Assembly (NCBI GenBank): GCA_964543485.1
Contig: CAZIYI010000001.1
Location: forward strand, 62,001-126,000
Origin: UBA2259 sp964543485
Lineage (GTDB): Bacteria; Patescibacteriota; Dojkabacteria; SC72
Direction of reading: 5' to 3'
Length of the DNA: 64,000 nt
Positions 52,392-61,548 of this stretch are shown here, piece after piece (position 1 is the stretch's first letter; the number at the start of each line of letters is the position of its first letter). Under the pieces are notes generated by a model. The model had not been told where the DNA came from. It worked only from the letters and a program-made list of their open reading frames with translations, and made no database searches. Position numbers and translations under genes: made by a program.

Positions 52392-54248
52392 ATGAGCTTT
52401 AAAATTGCCCCAATAAAAAAAAGACAAAGAAGTATTTTACTTACATTCCTACTTCTGCTTTCGCTACCTGTTTTTGTGTTCAGTTTACTTGAGAATCAAA
52501 GTTTTGATACCAGAAATAGAGCATTTGAAGAAATAGAATTAAGTGAACTTAATCCATGTATAATTACATTCCCGAATGTAAACCCCTACACCTTAGAAGT
52601 AAACAATACCGTTAGACTTCAGATTGATGCCCTATCAGAGCAGTATGGTATCAAAAGTATCATTGTGTCCGATGGTATAGGTAATACAATCTTTTCACAA
52701 ACCTATAAAGATACCGTATCTAAAGTAACTGAATCCTTTTCATACACACCTACTATTGCTAGATCCTACAATTTAATGGGTACAATGGTTGATAAAGGTG
52801 ATAGGACTTTCGGATGTGCGATAAGCAGTCCCTACGATGTAAAAGGCGTAAAAGCCATACTAACAAATACCAAACCGGAATTTTTAACCTCACCAAAAGA
52901 ATCTAAACCATCACAAAGTATTCAAACAAATATTACTTACGAATACACATTAGAAGCACAAGACATTGATGGAGATACCATCAATTATTCCTACTCCTTT
53001 ACTAAAGGACAGGATTGGTTAAAGCCCTCGATCATTGATGATGGAGGTGATGGGAAATTAACAATTAAATTCAGAGGTACAACAGACAAACCTGGTAGTT
53101 ATTTAGCCAATGTATTCATACACGATGGGTATAGTAAACATTTATCTTCTCAATCATGGGTAATCAGTGTAAGCCCAGAAGGCAATGATAACCCAGTTGT
53201 TACGATAATAGAACCAGAACAAAATATTACAATTAAAGATAGCAACCCCATAAAAATAAGCTGGGAAGCTGTAGATAACAATGGAATCATCCGATATGAG
53301 ATATATATATCTTCTAATCCTGTAAACGAACTGGCCTGGGATCCCATAAACTTAGAAATCCCTCCAACACAAACCTCATACGATTTAGATACTAGTACTA
53401 TTCCAGATGGCGCATACCGAGTAATTGTTAGAGCAATTGATAATCAAGATCCAGCAGCCGTAGGGATTGATGTTTCTGAAGAGATAATAATTGCAAAAGA
53501 GATAGAAGAGCCAGACGAACCAGATGATAAAGTTGTACTTCCACAACCTCAAATTATAAATATATCACCAACTGGAAGTGATGAAATAAGTAATCTCACA
53601 CCAACAATTAAAGCTTCTCTAATAGCAACAGAGAACGGTACTATCGAAGAATCCAGCATCCTGGTTAAGATTGATGGAAAAGATATCACGAAAGATATAA
53701 AAATAAATAAGATATCTGATTCTGAATACACTGTAATATACATACCCGAAAACGCATTAGATATTGGTCTTCATAAAATATCTATCTACTTCAAAGATTC
53801 AAACGGGGGTGAGATTGATAAAGAGTGGACTTTCAATATCTCCGGCTCTACACAAGATTCAGATGTATTCAACATATTTGGTTTTGAAATTCCAAAACGA
53901 ACTGGATACATAATAGGAGGAGGAATTGGTTTAATAGCTCTCGCCATTTTAATTCCTTTAGTAATAATGGCCGTATGGAAAGACAATTCGAAAGAAATAT
54001 CAACAGGGAGTGTTGTTCTACCTAAATCTTTACCTTCTACAGAAGATGTCTTCGTACCTCAATCACAAAATACTGTTGAGAATCTTGTGAAAGAAATTCC
54101 TACACCACCAGAGCCAGATATCCAAGAAGATGATATTCCAGAGCCAGATATTGATACAGTATTTGATGCACCTCTACCAGAAGATGGTTTCACTAATATG
54201 TACCAACAGATTAAAGAAATCGAAGAGAAAGAAAACAAAGAGGCATAG
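52392..54248 (+). CDS. Large Ig/cadherin-like surface protein with C-terminal membrane anchor
   Basis: 618 aa. Signal/TM segment (about 14-35), then several beta-sandwich regions: a cadherin-like one near 160-260 (YEYTLEAQDIDGDTINYSYS...DWLKPS), an Ig-like one near 270-370 (PVVTIIEPEQNITI...DGAYRVIVRAIDNQDP) and another near 390-490. A membrane helix follows (about 506-530, GGGIGLIALAILIPLVIMAVW) with an acidic, Pro-rich cytoplasmic tail of about 85 residues. Such proteins are structural or adhesive. Function unknown. Confidence 0.8.
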   Translation: MSFKIAPIKKRQRSILLTFLLLLSLPVFVFSLLENQSFDTRNRAFEEIELSELNPCIITFPNVNPYTLEVNNTVRLQIDALSEQYGIKSIIVSDGIGNTIFSQTYKDTVSKVTESFSYTPTIARSYNLMGTMVDKGDRTFGCAISSPYDVKGVKAILTNTKPEFLTSPKESKPSQSIQTNITYEYTLEAQDIDGDTINYSYSFTKGQDWLKPSIIDDGGDGKLTIKFRGTTDKPGSYLANVFIHDGYSKHLSSQSWVISVSPEGNDNPVVTIIEPEQNITIKDSNPIKISWEAVDNNGIIRYEIYISSNPVNELAWDPINLEIPPTQTSYDLDTSTIPDGAYRVIVRAIDNQDPAAVGIDVSEEIIIAKEIEEPDEPDDKVVLPQPQIINISPTGSDEISNLTPTIKASLIATENGTIEESSILVKIDGKDITKDIKINKISDSEYTVIYIPENALDIGLHKISIYFKDSNGGEIDKEWTFNISGSTQDSDVFNIFGFEIPKRTGYIIGGGIGLIALAILIPLVIMAVWKDNSKEISTGSVVLPKSLPSTEDVFVPQSQNTVENLVKEIPTPPEPDIQEDDIPEPDIDTVFDAPLPEDGFTNMYQQIKEIEEKENKEA

Positions 54249-54272
54249 GAAGTTCTCCTCTCACTCCCATTT

Positions 54273-54281
54273 TGATATAAT
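54273..54281 (+). promoter_or_regulatory. extended -10 box abutting alaS start
   Basis: TGA-TATAAT, ending 7 nt before the alaS ATG (54288). No Shine-Dalgarno; a leaderless mRNA is likely. Confidence 0.65.
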
Positions 54282-54287
54282 CATACG

Positions 54288-56075
54288 ATGAGAAATCTTA
54301 CATATTCTGAATTAAAGAACGAGTATCTAGAATTTTTTAAAAGTAAAAATCATATAGAGATACCAAGTGCCCCATTAGTACCAGAGGATGATCCCTCTGT
54401 ACTTTTTGTTAATGCAGGAATGTTTCCTTTAGTACCTTTTCTTAAAGGAGAGAAACACCCTTTGGGAAACAGATTAACTAATTCCCAAAGATGCCTAAGA
54501 ACTGGGGATATTGATGACGTTGGAGATAACAGTCACTGTACTACATTTGAGATGTTGGGTAACTGGTCATTGAATGACTACTTTAAAAAAGAAGCCATTG
54601 AGATGTCTATTGAATTCTTTGTTGATGTATTAGGTATGGATATAAAAAGAATATACGCATCAGTATTTGCTGGAGAAGAAAATATACCAAAAGATACTAC
54701 CTCTATCGAGGTATGGCAAAATATTTTTTCTAGATATAGTTTAGAAAGTAAAGTAGGAAAAGGAGAAAGAATACAAGAGTATGGAAAAGAGAACAATTGG
54801 TGGGGATTACCCAACGGAGGTCCTTGTGGTCCAGATTCTGAAATATTTTACGATACAGGTAAAAAACCGTGTAGTAAAAACTGTCATATTAACTGCAATT
54901 GTGGGAAATATATAGAAATAGGAAATAATGTATTCATGGAATACCTTCTAGAGAATGGAATGTATCTACCCCTTGGTAAACATAACGTTGATTTTGGTGG
55001 AGGACTTGAAAGATTAGCCATGATTACCCAAGGAGTAGAATCTTTCTATGAAATTGATATATACAAACCAATATTTGAAAAAGTTAAGGAAATATCTAAA
55101 TCTGAAAACATTCAATCACAAAGAATAGTTGCTGACCATATCAAAGCAGCCACATGGATAATCGCTGATGGAGTAAAACCATCTAATACAATGCAGGGCT
55201 ACATACTAAGAAGATTGATTAGAAGAGCAATGAGACACGCTAGAATACTAAATATCAATTCACCTTTTATTAAAGAAATTGCTGAAATATCTATAAACCA
55301 ATTTAAAGATGAATGGATTAAATTAGAACAAAACAGAGATGAGATATTAAATACTCTAAGCCAAGAAGAGGAGAAATTTAATAAGACATTAGAGAAGGGT
55401 TTAAAGGAACTAGACCATTTAATAGAAAGAAAAAAGAACATATCAGGAGAAGACATATTTAGAATGTATGAAACATATGGTCTTCCTAAAGAGGTAACTG
55501 AAGAGATATTACAAGAGAAAAATATAGAGATAATAGATACAAGTACTTTTGAAAAAGCCAAGTTAGAACATAAGAAGAAATCTCAGACCTCATCCTCTGG
55601 AATTTTCAAAGGTGGTTTAGCAGACACATCAGAAATGTCTACAAAATATCATACGGCTTCTCATTTGCTTCTTTCTGCTCTACGTAAAGTACTTGGAGAT
55701 CATATATATCAGAAAGGAAGTAACATTACACCCGAAAGATTGAGATTGGATTTCCCCAATTCTGAGAAATTAACAAATGAACAAATTCAAGAAGTAGAGA
55801 ATTTAATTAACAAAGCAATAGGAAATCAATTATCGGTTACCTTTAAAGAAGTATCAAAAGATGAAGCATTAAAACTTGTTCCCTTTGCAGCTTTCGAAGA
55901 GAAGTATGGAAGTAAAGTTAAACTTTACACAATTGGAGATTCTCAAAACCCCTTCTCCGTTGAGATATGTAACGGTCCTCATGTTTCAAATATTTCTGTA
56001 TTAGGTAAATTCAAAATAGTAAAACAAGAAAGTGTAGGTACAGGAATTAAAAGAATAAAAGCAATATTAGAATAG
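54288..56075 (+). CDS. alaS: Alanyl-tRNA synthetase, short form without C-Ala domain
   Basis: 595 aa, against about 870 in most bacteria. The class II catalytic domain (PSAPLVPEDDPSVLFVNAGM; NSQRCLRTGDIDDVG; GPCGPDSEIFYDTG; FGGGLERLAMI) and tRNA-binding helices are present. The editing domain keeps HTASH and CNGPH (usual CGGTH). The DHHA1/C-Ala domain after it is missing. A Cys cluster PCSKNCHINCNCGK is inserted before the IEIGNNVFMEY motif. It charges tRNA-Ala and should still edit. It begins the alaS-ruvX-mltG-LCP-holA run. Confidence 0.96.
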   Translation: MRNLTYSELKNEYLEFFKSKNHIEIPSAPLVPEDDPSVLFVNAGMFPLVPFLKGEKHPLGNRLTNSQRCLRTGDIDDVGDNSHCTTFEMLGNWSLNDYFKKEAIEMSIEFFVDVLGMDIKRIYASVFAGEENIPKDTTSIEVWQNIFSRYSLESKVGKGERIQEYGKENNWWGLPNGGPCGPDSEIFYDTGKKPCSKNCHINCNCGKYIEIGNNVFMEYLLENGMYLPLGKHNVDFGGGLERLAMITQGVESFYEIDIYKPIFEKVKEISKSENIQSQRIVADHIKAATWIIADGVKPSNTMQGYILRRLIRRAMRHARILNINSPFIKEIAEISINQFKDEWIKLEQNRDEILNTLSQEEEKFNKTLEKGLKELDHLIERKKNISGEDIFRMYETYGLPKEVTEEILQEKNIEIIDTSTFEKAKLEHKKKSQTSSSGIFKGGLADTSEMSTKYHTASHLLLSALRKVLGDHIYQKGSNITPERLRLDFPNSEKLTNEQIQEVENLINKAIGNQLSVTFKEVSKDEALKLVPFAAFEEKYGSKVKLYTIGDSQNPFSVEICNGPHVSNISVLGKFKIVKQESVGTGIKRIKAILE

Positions 56076-56077
56076 AT

Positions 56078-56518
56078 ATGCAAACAGAAAAACCCATATT
56101 AGCAATTGATTACGGAGAAAAAAGAATCGGATTAGCAATCTCAGATACTAAGGGAATAATTGCATCCCCGCTTGATGTACTTAAAATTACAAAAAATAGA
56201 AATATAAATAACATATTAGAAGAACTACTACTCATAGTAGATGAATACAGAGTAAAAAGTATACTGATAGGTATGCCCCAAGAGTTTGAAACTTCATATT
56301 CTAAATCTATAAACAAGATTAAATCGTTTGCAAAAAAATTAACAGACCTAACAGAGATACCTGTAATATTTCAAGATGAAAGCTATTCTACTACTCAAGC
56401 CCAGAATATGTTACTATCTCTAGGACAAAGTACTAGGTCATCAAGGGGAAAAATTGATATGATATCAGCAACCTTGTTCCTTCAAGAATTTCTAAATTCT
56501 AATAATAAACAGAAATGA
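56078..56518 (+). CDS. ruvX: Holliday-junction-resolvase-like nuclease YqgF
   Basis: 146 aa RNase H fold: AIDYGEKRIGLAISD (first catalytic Asp), ILIGMPQ and FQDESYSTTQAQ, ending KIDMISATLFLQEFL. The family processes the 5' end of pre-16S rRNA and may resolve junctions. It is 2 nt after alaS and its TGA stop overlaps the next ATG (ATGA), evidence that TGA is a stop codon here. Confidence 0.94.
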   Translation: MQTEKPILAIDYGEKRIGLAISDTKGIIASPLDVLKITKNRNINNILEELLLIVDEYRVKSILIGMPQEFETSYSKSINKIKSFAKKLTDLTEIPVIFQDESYSTTQAQNMLLSLGQSTRSSRGKIDMISATLFLQEFLNSNNKQK

Positions 56519-57516
56519 AATCTTTAATTAAAATATTTCTCTTAGCACTACTTACTGTAGCATTGATTGTTTTCCTCGCAAAGAAAAATTACGACACTGT
56601 AATAGATCAACCCAATAGCGAAAGTACTGAAAAAATAACCTTTCAGATAGTAACAGGAGAGTCAGTAGACTCAATAATCCAAAAATTAGTAGATTTAGGA
56701 ATATTGAAAGAGAAATGGGCTAATTACTTAAGGGTATATTTAAAAATTAATAAACTAGCAGAAAAGATACAAGCTGGAACATATGAATTACCTAAGAATT
56801 TAAGTATAAAAGAAATAGCAGAAACAATTCAAAGAGCTAGAGGATTAGATATTTGGGTAACAATTCAAGAAGGTTTAAGAAAAGATGAAATAGCAAAAAT
56901 ACTCTATACGGAGCTTTCGAAAGGTAGCAATCAAGTATTTAGTGAGGAGGAATTCCTACAGTTAACTACGGATACTTCATTTATTTCAACCTTGGGATTT
57001 TCTAAATATACACCAACCGATTTAGAGGGATATCTTTTTCCTGATAAGTATGCATTTTCCGTAGATGAAACTACTCAAGATGTTTTAACTAAAATGATTA
57101 GAAACTTTATAAACAAAGTAGGTGAAGATGACTCTTATGAAGATCTCATTATCGCTTCCATGGTAGAAAGAGAAGGGAGAACATCTGAAGATAGACCAAT
57201 GATTGCAGATATAATAAAGAGAAGATATGAAGAGGGATGGCTTCTACAAATATGCGCAACCATACTCTATTTAAAGAAAGATTGGGAACATGTTATTACA
57301 AAACAAGATATGGCAGAAGAGAATCCGTATAACACTTACAAAACTCCTGGATTACCTCCAACCCCAATTTGCAACCCTGGTCTAGCAGCTATTGATGCAG
57401 TAAGAAACCCTGAATCCAATCCTTACTACTACTACATACATGATAATGATGGAAATATACACTACGGAAAAACCTTAGATGAACATAATAGGAATATTGA
57501 AACATATCTTAGATAA
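56515..57516 (+). CDS. mltG: Endolytic transglycosylase MltG-like
   Basis: 333 aa. Membrane helix (about 4-24), LysM-like segment (about 40-100: VTGESVDSIIQKLVDLGIL), then the YceG catalytic domain with LEGYLFPDKY, ASMVEREGRT (catalytic Glu), NPYNTYKTPGLPPTPICNPGLAAI and YYYYIHDNDGNIHYGKTLDEH. The usual LQSDPT motif reads LQICAT, lacking the Asp. MltG cuts nascent glycan strands to set their length. Start overlaps ruvX by 4 nt. Confidence 0.93.
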   Translation: MKSLIKIFLLALLTVALIVFLAKKNYDTVIDQPNSESTEKITFQIVTGESVDSIIQKLVDLGILKEKWANYLRVYLKINKLAEKIQAGTYELPKNLSIKEIAETIQRARGLDIWVTIQEGLRKDEIAKILYTELSKGSNQVFSEEEFLQLTTDTSFISTLGFSKYTPTDLEGYLFPDKYAFSVDETTQDVLTKMIRNFINKVGEDDSYEDLIIASMVEREGRTSEDRPMIADIIKRRYEEGWLLQICATILYLKKDWEHVITKQDMAEENPYNTYKTPGLPPTPICNPGLAAIDAVRNPESNPYYYYIHDNDGNIHYGKTLDEHNRNIETYLR

Positions 57517-57539
57517 TTTAAATTGACCTTTAAGCCCCA

Positions 57540-58976
57540 ATGACAGTATCTATTGACATGACAGACAAAGAGATTTTACCAAAAGGTCCCATTATCTTAG
57601 ATTCAAATAGTTTGAAATCCAAAAAAAGAAAACATTGGATATTCATTCCTCTTTCAATTCTACTCATTACTATTCTTGGTATAGGAATATATTTTCTTTA
57701 CAAAGGGTACAAAGTAGGAGAAGGAATCGGTTTTAATTTCTCTCCCGGTAATTTAATTGATATTAAGAAGGATCCAGAATTAAAAAAAGATAGTACACAA
57801 ACATATACAAATATATTACTGGTTGGTATAGATACAAGGGAAAATTCTAAATTACTAAATACAGATGTCATTATCTTAGCATCGTATAATCATCTAACCA
57901 AAGATATTGTAATGATCTCTGTACCAAGAGATTTCTACGCCCAGGTCAATCCAGATAGAGTTGGCTTTAGTAAAATTAATTCTGCATACTCAATAAATGA
58001 AGCCAAAAAGAGTGATAACGGTTTGGAAGTACTTCAAGATATCGTAGAAGATATAACTGGTATGGAAATTCAATACCATGCAATGATAAATTTTGAGGGC
58101 TTTATCGAATTGATTGATGCAGTAGGAGGTGTATATGTTAATGTTGAGAACAGTTTCACTGATTACAGATATCCACTTGGAACTAAATATCAGACAGTAT
58201 CATTCAAAGAAGGACCTCAATTGATGAATGGAGAAACTGCTTTAAAATATGCTAGATCCCGACACTCTCAACAAAATGGAGAGGGCTCAGATTATGCAAG
58301 AGCTAGAAGACAACAAAAGGTAATGGATTCATTTAAAGAAGCCCTACTCAGTACAGAAACTCTTCTCAACCCTACAAAAGTCATGTCCCTATTAAGTTCT
58401 GTACAAGATAATCTTCAAATTTCTGAATTTTCTTTAGAAGATGTTCAAGCAGGTGTAAATATTCTTAAATCACTAAATTCAGAAGAACAGAAAGCTTCAA
58501 CTTACTCCTTCGTCTTAGATCCTACCGTAGGCAATTACTCACTAATTACAACAAATATACCCAGTGAGGGTTACGCCATTGGCCCAAAAGAGGGGCTTGG
58601 GAAATACACAAAAATTAATGAATATGTCCAACTTGTAATTAAAAATCCTCTACTTTACTCTGAGAATCCATCCATATACACTTACGATGTTGGATTAGGA
58701 TACAAAGAAAGTAATACAAAAACCCAAGCATTAAAAGATCAATTTAAATACCTTAACATACGATTCCAAGGTACAAAATTTAAAGATAAAGAAGGAACAT
58801 ATATATATTCAAATATTACTGATGAATTCCTTAAATCCGTTGACTTCATATCACAATATCTTAAAATTGAAAACAAGATTAAACCAGAATACTTAACAAC
58901 AAATACAGGTGGAGATATATCTATCCTCTTTGGTAAAGAGATCTTAGATGAACAAATTATCCAAGAAGAAGAATAA
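57540..58976 (+). CDS. LytR-CpsA-Psr (LCP) family wall-polymer ligase
   Basis: 478 aa. Cytoplasmic start (about 30 aa), membrane helix (about 32-55), then an LCP domain with NILLVGIDTRENSKLLNTDVIIL, ISVPRDFY, INSAY, FIELIDAVGGVYVNV and ALKYARSRH...DYARARRQQ, carrying the Arg/Asp set that binds polyprenyl pyrophosphate. LCP enzymes attach glycopolymers to peptidoglycan. A C-terminal LytR_C-like region (about 380-460) follows. It is 23 nt after mltG. Confidence 0.93.
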   Translation: MTVSIDMTDKEILPKGPIILDSNSLKSKKRKHWIFIPLSILLITILGIGIYFLYKGYKVGEGIGFNFSPGNLIDIKKDPELKKDSTQTYTNILLVGIDTRENSKLLNTDVIILASYNHLTKDIVMISVPRDFYAQVNPDRVGFSKINSAYSINEAKKSDNGLEVLQDIVEDITGMEIQYHAMINFEGFIELIDAVGGVYVNVENSFTDYRYPLGTKYQTVSFKEGPQLMNGETALKYARSRHSQQNGEGSDYARARRQQKVMDSFKEALLSTETLLNPTKVMSLLSSVQDNLQISEFSLEDVQAGVNILKSLNSEEQKASTYSFVLDPTVGNYSLITTNIPSEGYAIGPKEGLGKYTKINEYVQLVIKNPLLYSENPSIYTYDVGLGYKESNTKTQALKDQFKYLNIRFQGTKFKDKEGTYIYSNITDEFLKSVDFISQYLKIENKIKPEYLTTNTGGDISILFGKEILDEQIIQEEE

Positions 58977-58978
58977 AA

Positions 58979-59908
58979 ATGTACAAACTATATATTGGAA
59001 ATGAAACTTATCTATCTTTTAAAAATGCTCGAATTGCTTTAAAAGAGCTAATCAAAAATACAGATAGTGAATATATCTCAATAGATGGAGAAAAAATCGA
59101 TAGCTCTAAAATTATTGACCTTCTATCTTCTCAATCCCTATTTAATAAACCCAGGGTTCTTTTTATCAAAAGATTATACAAAAACAAAGACAAAGAAAGT
59201 TTAATTCCTTCTCTGTTTGAATATTTAGAAAAAAGTTCAACAGACAATGTAATACTTTGGGAAGATCAGAAAGTTAGCTCTATTACAAAATACGTTAAAT
59301 TTTTTAAATCAAAAAAACTCTTAGAAGAGTATAACAAACTAACTAAACCATCCTTTAATAAATATGCTAGAGAGTTATGTCTAGAACACAATCTATCTAT
59401 TGATAACCAGTTAATAAATACTCTCTCGAATTACTCAAATTACAGTGTAGAGAGATTAGAGAACAGTATAAAGAAAATCAAACTACTTTCAGATTCACAA
59501 ACAGTAACTAAAAATGATATAGACAGTATAGTAGTAGATACTTTAGAACAAGATATATGGATACTTTTAGACGAGATGAACTCCTCTCAAGGAAAACCAT
59601 TACTTGTACTGGAAAAAATATTGAAACAGGGAATCGATTCAAAATATATACTCCCTATGATAGCTAGAAATCTTCGTTTAATAACTTTAACAAAATATTT
59701 AACAACAAATAGCTCTTCGTTTTCTGAAATTGCTTCTATATTAAAAATACCACCATTTACAGTTAGACCTCTAGTAGAAGCAAGTAATAAATATAATTGG
59801 GAACAAATAAAGAGTAAATATGAGAAATTATCTAATCTTGATTATGAAATTAAGATAGGTAAAATAGATTCAAAACTTGGTTTAACACTATTTTGTACAA
59901 CAATGTAA
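58979..59908 (+). CDS. holA: DNA polymerase III delta subunit
   Basis: 309 aa. MYKLYIGNETYLSFKNARIAL at the start (the degenerate P-loop region of HolA), LFNKPRVLFIKRL, NVILWEDQKV, and the C-terminal helical DSKYILPMIARNLRLITLTKYL...LKIPPFTVRPLVEAS collar. It opens the beta clamp in the clamp loader. It begins 2 nt after the LCP stop. rpsT, often next to holA, is 2.5 kb further on. Confidence 0.93.
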   Translation: MYKLYIGNETYLSFKNARIALKELIKNTDSEYISIDGEKIDSSKIIDLLSSQSLFNKPRVLFIKRLYKNKDKESLIPSLFEYLEKSSTDNVILWEDQKVSSITKYVKFFKSKKLLEEYNKLTKPSFNKYARELCLEHNLSIDNQLINTLSNYSNYSVERLENSIKKIKLLSDSQTVTKNDIDSIVVDTLEQDIWILLDEMNSSQGKPLLVLEKILKQGIDSKYILPMIARNLRLITLTKYLTTNSSSFSEIASILKIPPFTVRPLVEASNKYNWEQIKSKYEKLSNLDYEIKIGKIDSKLGLTLFCTTM

Positions 59909-59917
59909 ATATTATTG

Positions 59918-59947
59918 TTGACATTACTATCCTTGTTCTCATAAACT
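59918..59947 (+). promoter_or_regulatory. candidate promoter for the DUF11-like gene
   Basis: Consensus -35 TTGACA (59918-59923) with TAAACT 18 nt later (59942-59947). A TATAAG at 59978-59983 closer to the ATG is an alternative -10. Confidence 0.45.
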
Positions 59948-59991
59948 CTATATATATAGTCGACCTAATAATATACATATAAGTTATTTTA

Positions 59992-61548
59992 ATGGATAGA
60001 CAGGATAAAGGAACTAAAAAAACATTACGAGCCCTTATCGTTGTAGGAGCCATTCTTCTCTTAACACTAATAGGTGCTGTCATATATTTTTTCCTCATTG
60101 AAAAAAGCGGTACACCATCAGAAGAGGAACAAAGTAAAAGCTGTGGCTGCTATATAATAGATCCAAATGTCTCTAGTGAATGTGGAGATCCCAAAAGAGC
60201 ATTCCTCTTTAATCTTAATACTGTATCTTCGGAGGAAACATGTAATGCACAGTGTGATATTAACGAAGTTGCCGATAATTTACTTAATAGCAGTACTCCA
60301 AGGGAATCATACAAAATTTGTACGATACGAAGTATCTCTGACACTAGGTGTGAGAATATGATTCTTAAAGATCAAGATGGTAAAATCATAACTGGAAGAA
60401 TAAAACCAACTGATGAAATAAATATTGAAGCTACATTTGAGAAATCTACATATACAGATTACATGTTTAAAGTTAACTCAGAAGACCAAGCCCCAGATAA
60501 AGTTGATGGAAATAAAATAACAAAGAAGCTATCTGATTTTAACAATGTAACCTCTGTTGAGATATTTGCTACAGCTAAAGATTCNNNNNNNNNNNNNNNN
60601 NNNNNNNNNNNNNNNNNNNNNNNNNNNNNNNNNNNNNNNNNNNNNNNNNNNNNNNNNNNNNNNNNNNNNNNNNNNNNNNNNNNNCTATATGACACATCTA
60701 ATTTCGCAAGTGATTCATTTAACATTCTTAATAATCATCTTGGGGATTTAGATATATCTGCAGAGGTTTTTGTCGATGATGTTAGTATAGGATCCGCAAG
60801 TACTACAGTACAATTTAAAGACACTTCTGGCGGCACTGAGCCAGAAACACCAATTACAGAGGATGATAAATCTAATTTTACTGTAACAAAAGTTGCATCA
60901 GAAAGCTGTTTAGAAAAAGTGGAAAACAGTAATAGAGTTCAATATACAATCTCTGTTACAAACTTAAAAGATGTACAAGATAGTATCACATCAATTAAAG
61001 ATAAATTACCACTTGGCTTCACATATATTGTAAATAGTTCAGTCCTAAACAACACATCTACCTCAGATACAAACTTAGTTTTTGTTACACCTATTGGAGA
61101 TTCTCAGGAAGTTGTATGGGAACCAGCATCTCCATGGGTTGTACCAGCGAATGGTACTTTAATAATAAATTTTGAAGCACTAGCAGGAGCTAATTCAATA
61201 ATTGGGGATAATCTAAATGAAGTAATTGTTACACCAATTGAAATACCAGCAGATCCTGCAACCTTAAGAGCCCAAGTATCAGTTACTGTTGCCCAAGACT
61301 GTGGTAATATCCCTGTAACTCCATCTACTGGTATATTTGATACTTTCATAGGAAGAATCTTAGTAGGGATATTTATACTCCTGATTGGTTGGATTATATA
61401 CTCTAGACCTCAAGGTAATTTCATTGCCGAAAGAATAGTGAAATCAAGTATGTATGATGATTTCGAACTAGCAAAATACAGGGTGTTTAATCCAAAGAAA
61501 TATTTTGAAGAAAAAATTGTAAGAAACAAATCTAAAGAGAATCGATAG
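59992..61548 (+). CDS. DUF11-like surface protein, interrupted by an assembly gap
   Basis: Two parts in the same frame flank 100 N. The 5' part (198 codons) has a membrane helix (about 15-36) and a Cys-rich segment (SCGCYII, CNAQCDIN, IRSISDTRCEN). The 3' part contains a DUF11/conserved-repeat domain (EKVENSNRVQYTISVTNLK...LPLGFTYIVNSSVLNN), then PVTPSTG, a hydrophobic helix and about 45 further residues. The TPSTG-helix-basic end is reminiscent of sortase sorting signals, but the tail is longer than usual. The real length is uncertain. It overlaps the next, convergent gene by 17 nt. Confidence 0.75.
   Translation: MDRQDKGTKKTLRALIVVGAILLLTLIGAVIYFFLIEKSGTPSEEEQSKSCGCYIIDPNVSSECGDPKRAFLFNLNTVSSEETCNAQCDINEVADNLLNSSTPRESYKICTIRSISDTRCENMILKDQDGKIITGRIKPTDEINIEATFEKSTYTDYMFKVNSEDQAPDKVDGNKITKKLSDFNNVTSVEIFATAKDXXXXXXXXXXXXXXXXXXXXXXXXXXXXXXXXXXLYDTSNFASDSFNILNNHLGDLDISAEVFVDDVSIGSASTTVQFKDTSGGTEPETPITEDDKSNFTVTKVASESCLEKVENSNRVQYTISVTNLKDVQDSITSIKDKLPLGFTYIVNSSVLNNTSTSDTNLVFVTPIGDSQEVVWEPASPWVVPANGTLIINFEALAGANSIIGDNLNEVIVTPIEIPADPATLRAQVSVTVAQDCGNIPVTPSTGIFDTFIGRILVGIFILLIGWIIYSRPQGNFIAERIVKSSMYDDFELAKYRVFNPKKYFEEKIVRNKSKENR
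60585..60684. other. assembly gap (100 N) inside the DUF11-like gene
   Basis: Exactly 100 N. Both sides read in frame with 34 unknown codons, but 100 is a placeholder, so the match of frames may be chance. Confidence 0.95.

Noticed and set aside
54001..54060. LPxTG-like string (LPKSLPST) in the Ig protein
   Set aside because: It lies after the membrane helix, in the cytoplasmic tail, so it cannot be a sorting signal.
56515..56518. Recoded TGA (Gly), known in some CPR lineages
   Set aside because: ruvX and tgt end in TGA, and the conserved genes contain no in-frame TGA; the standard bacterial code applies.
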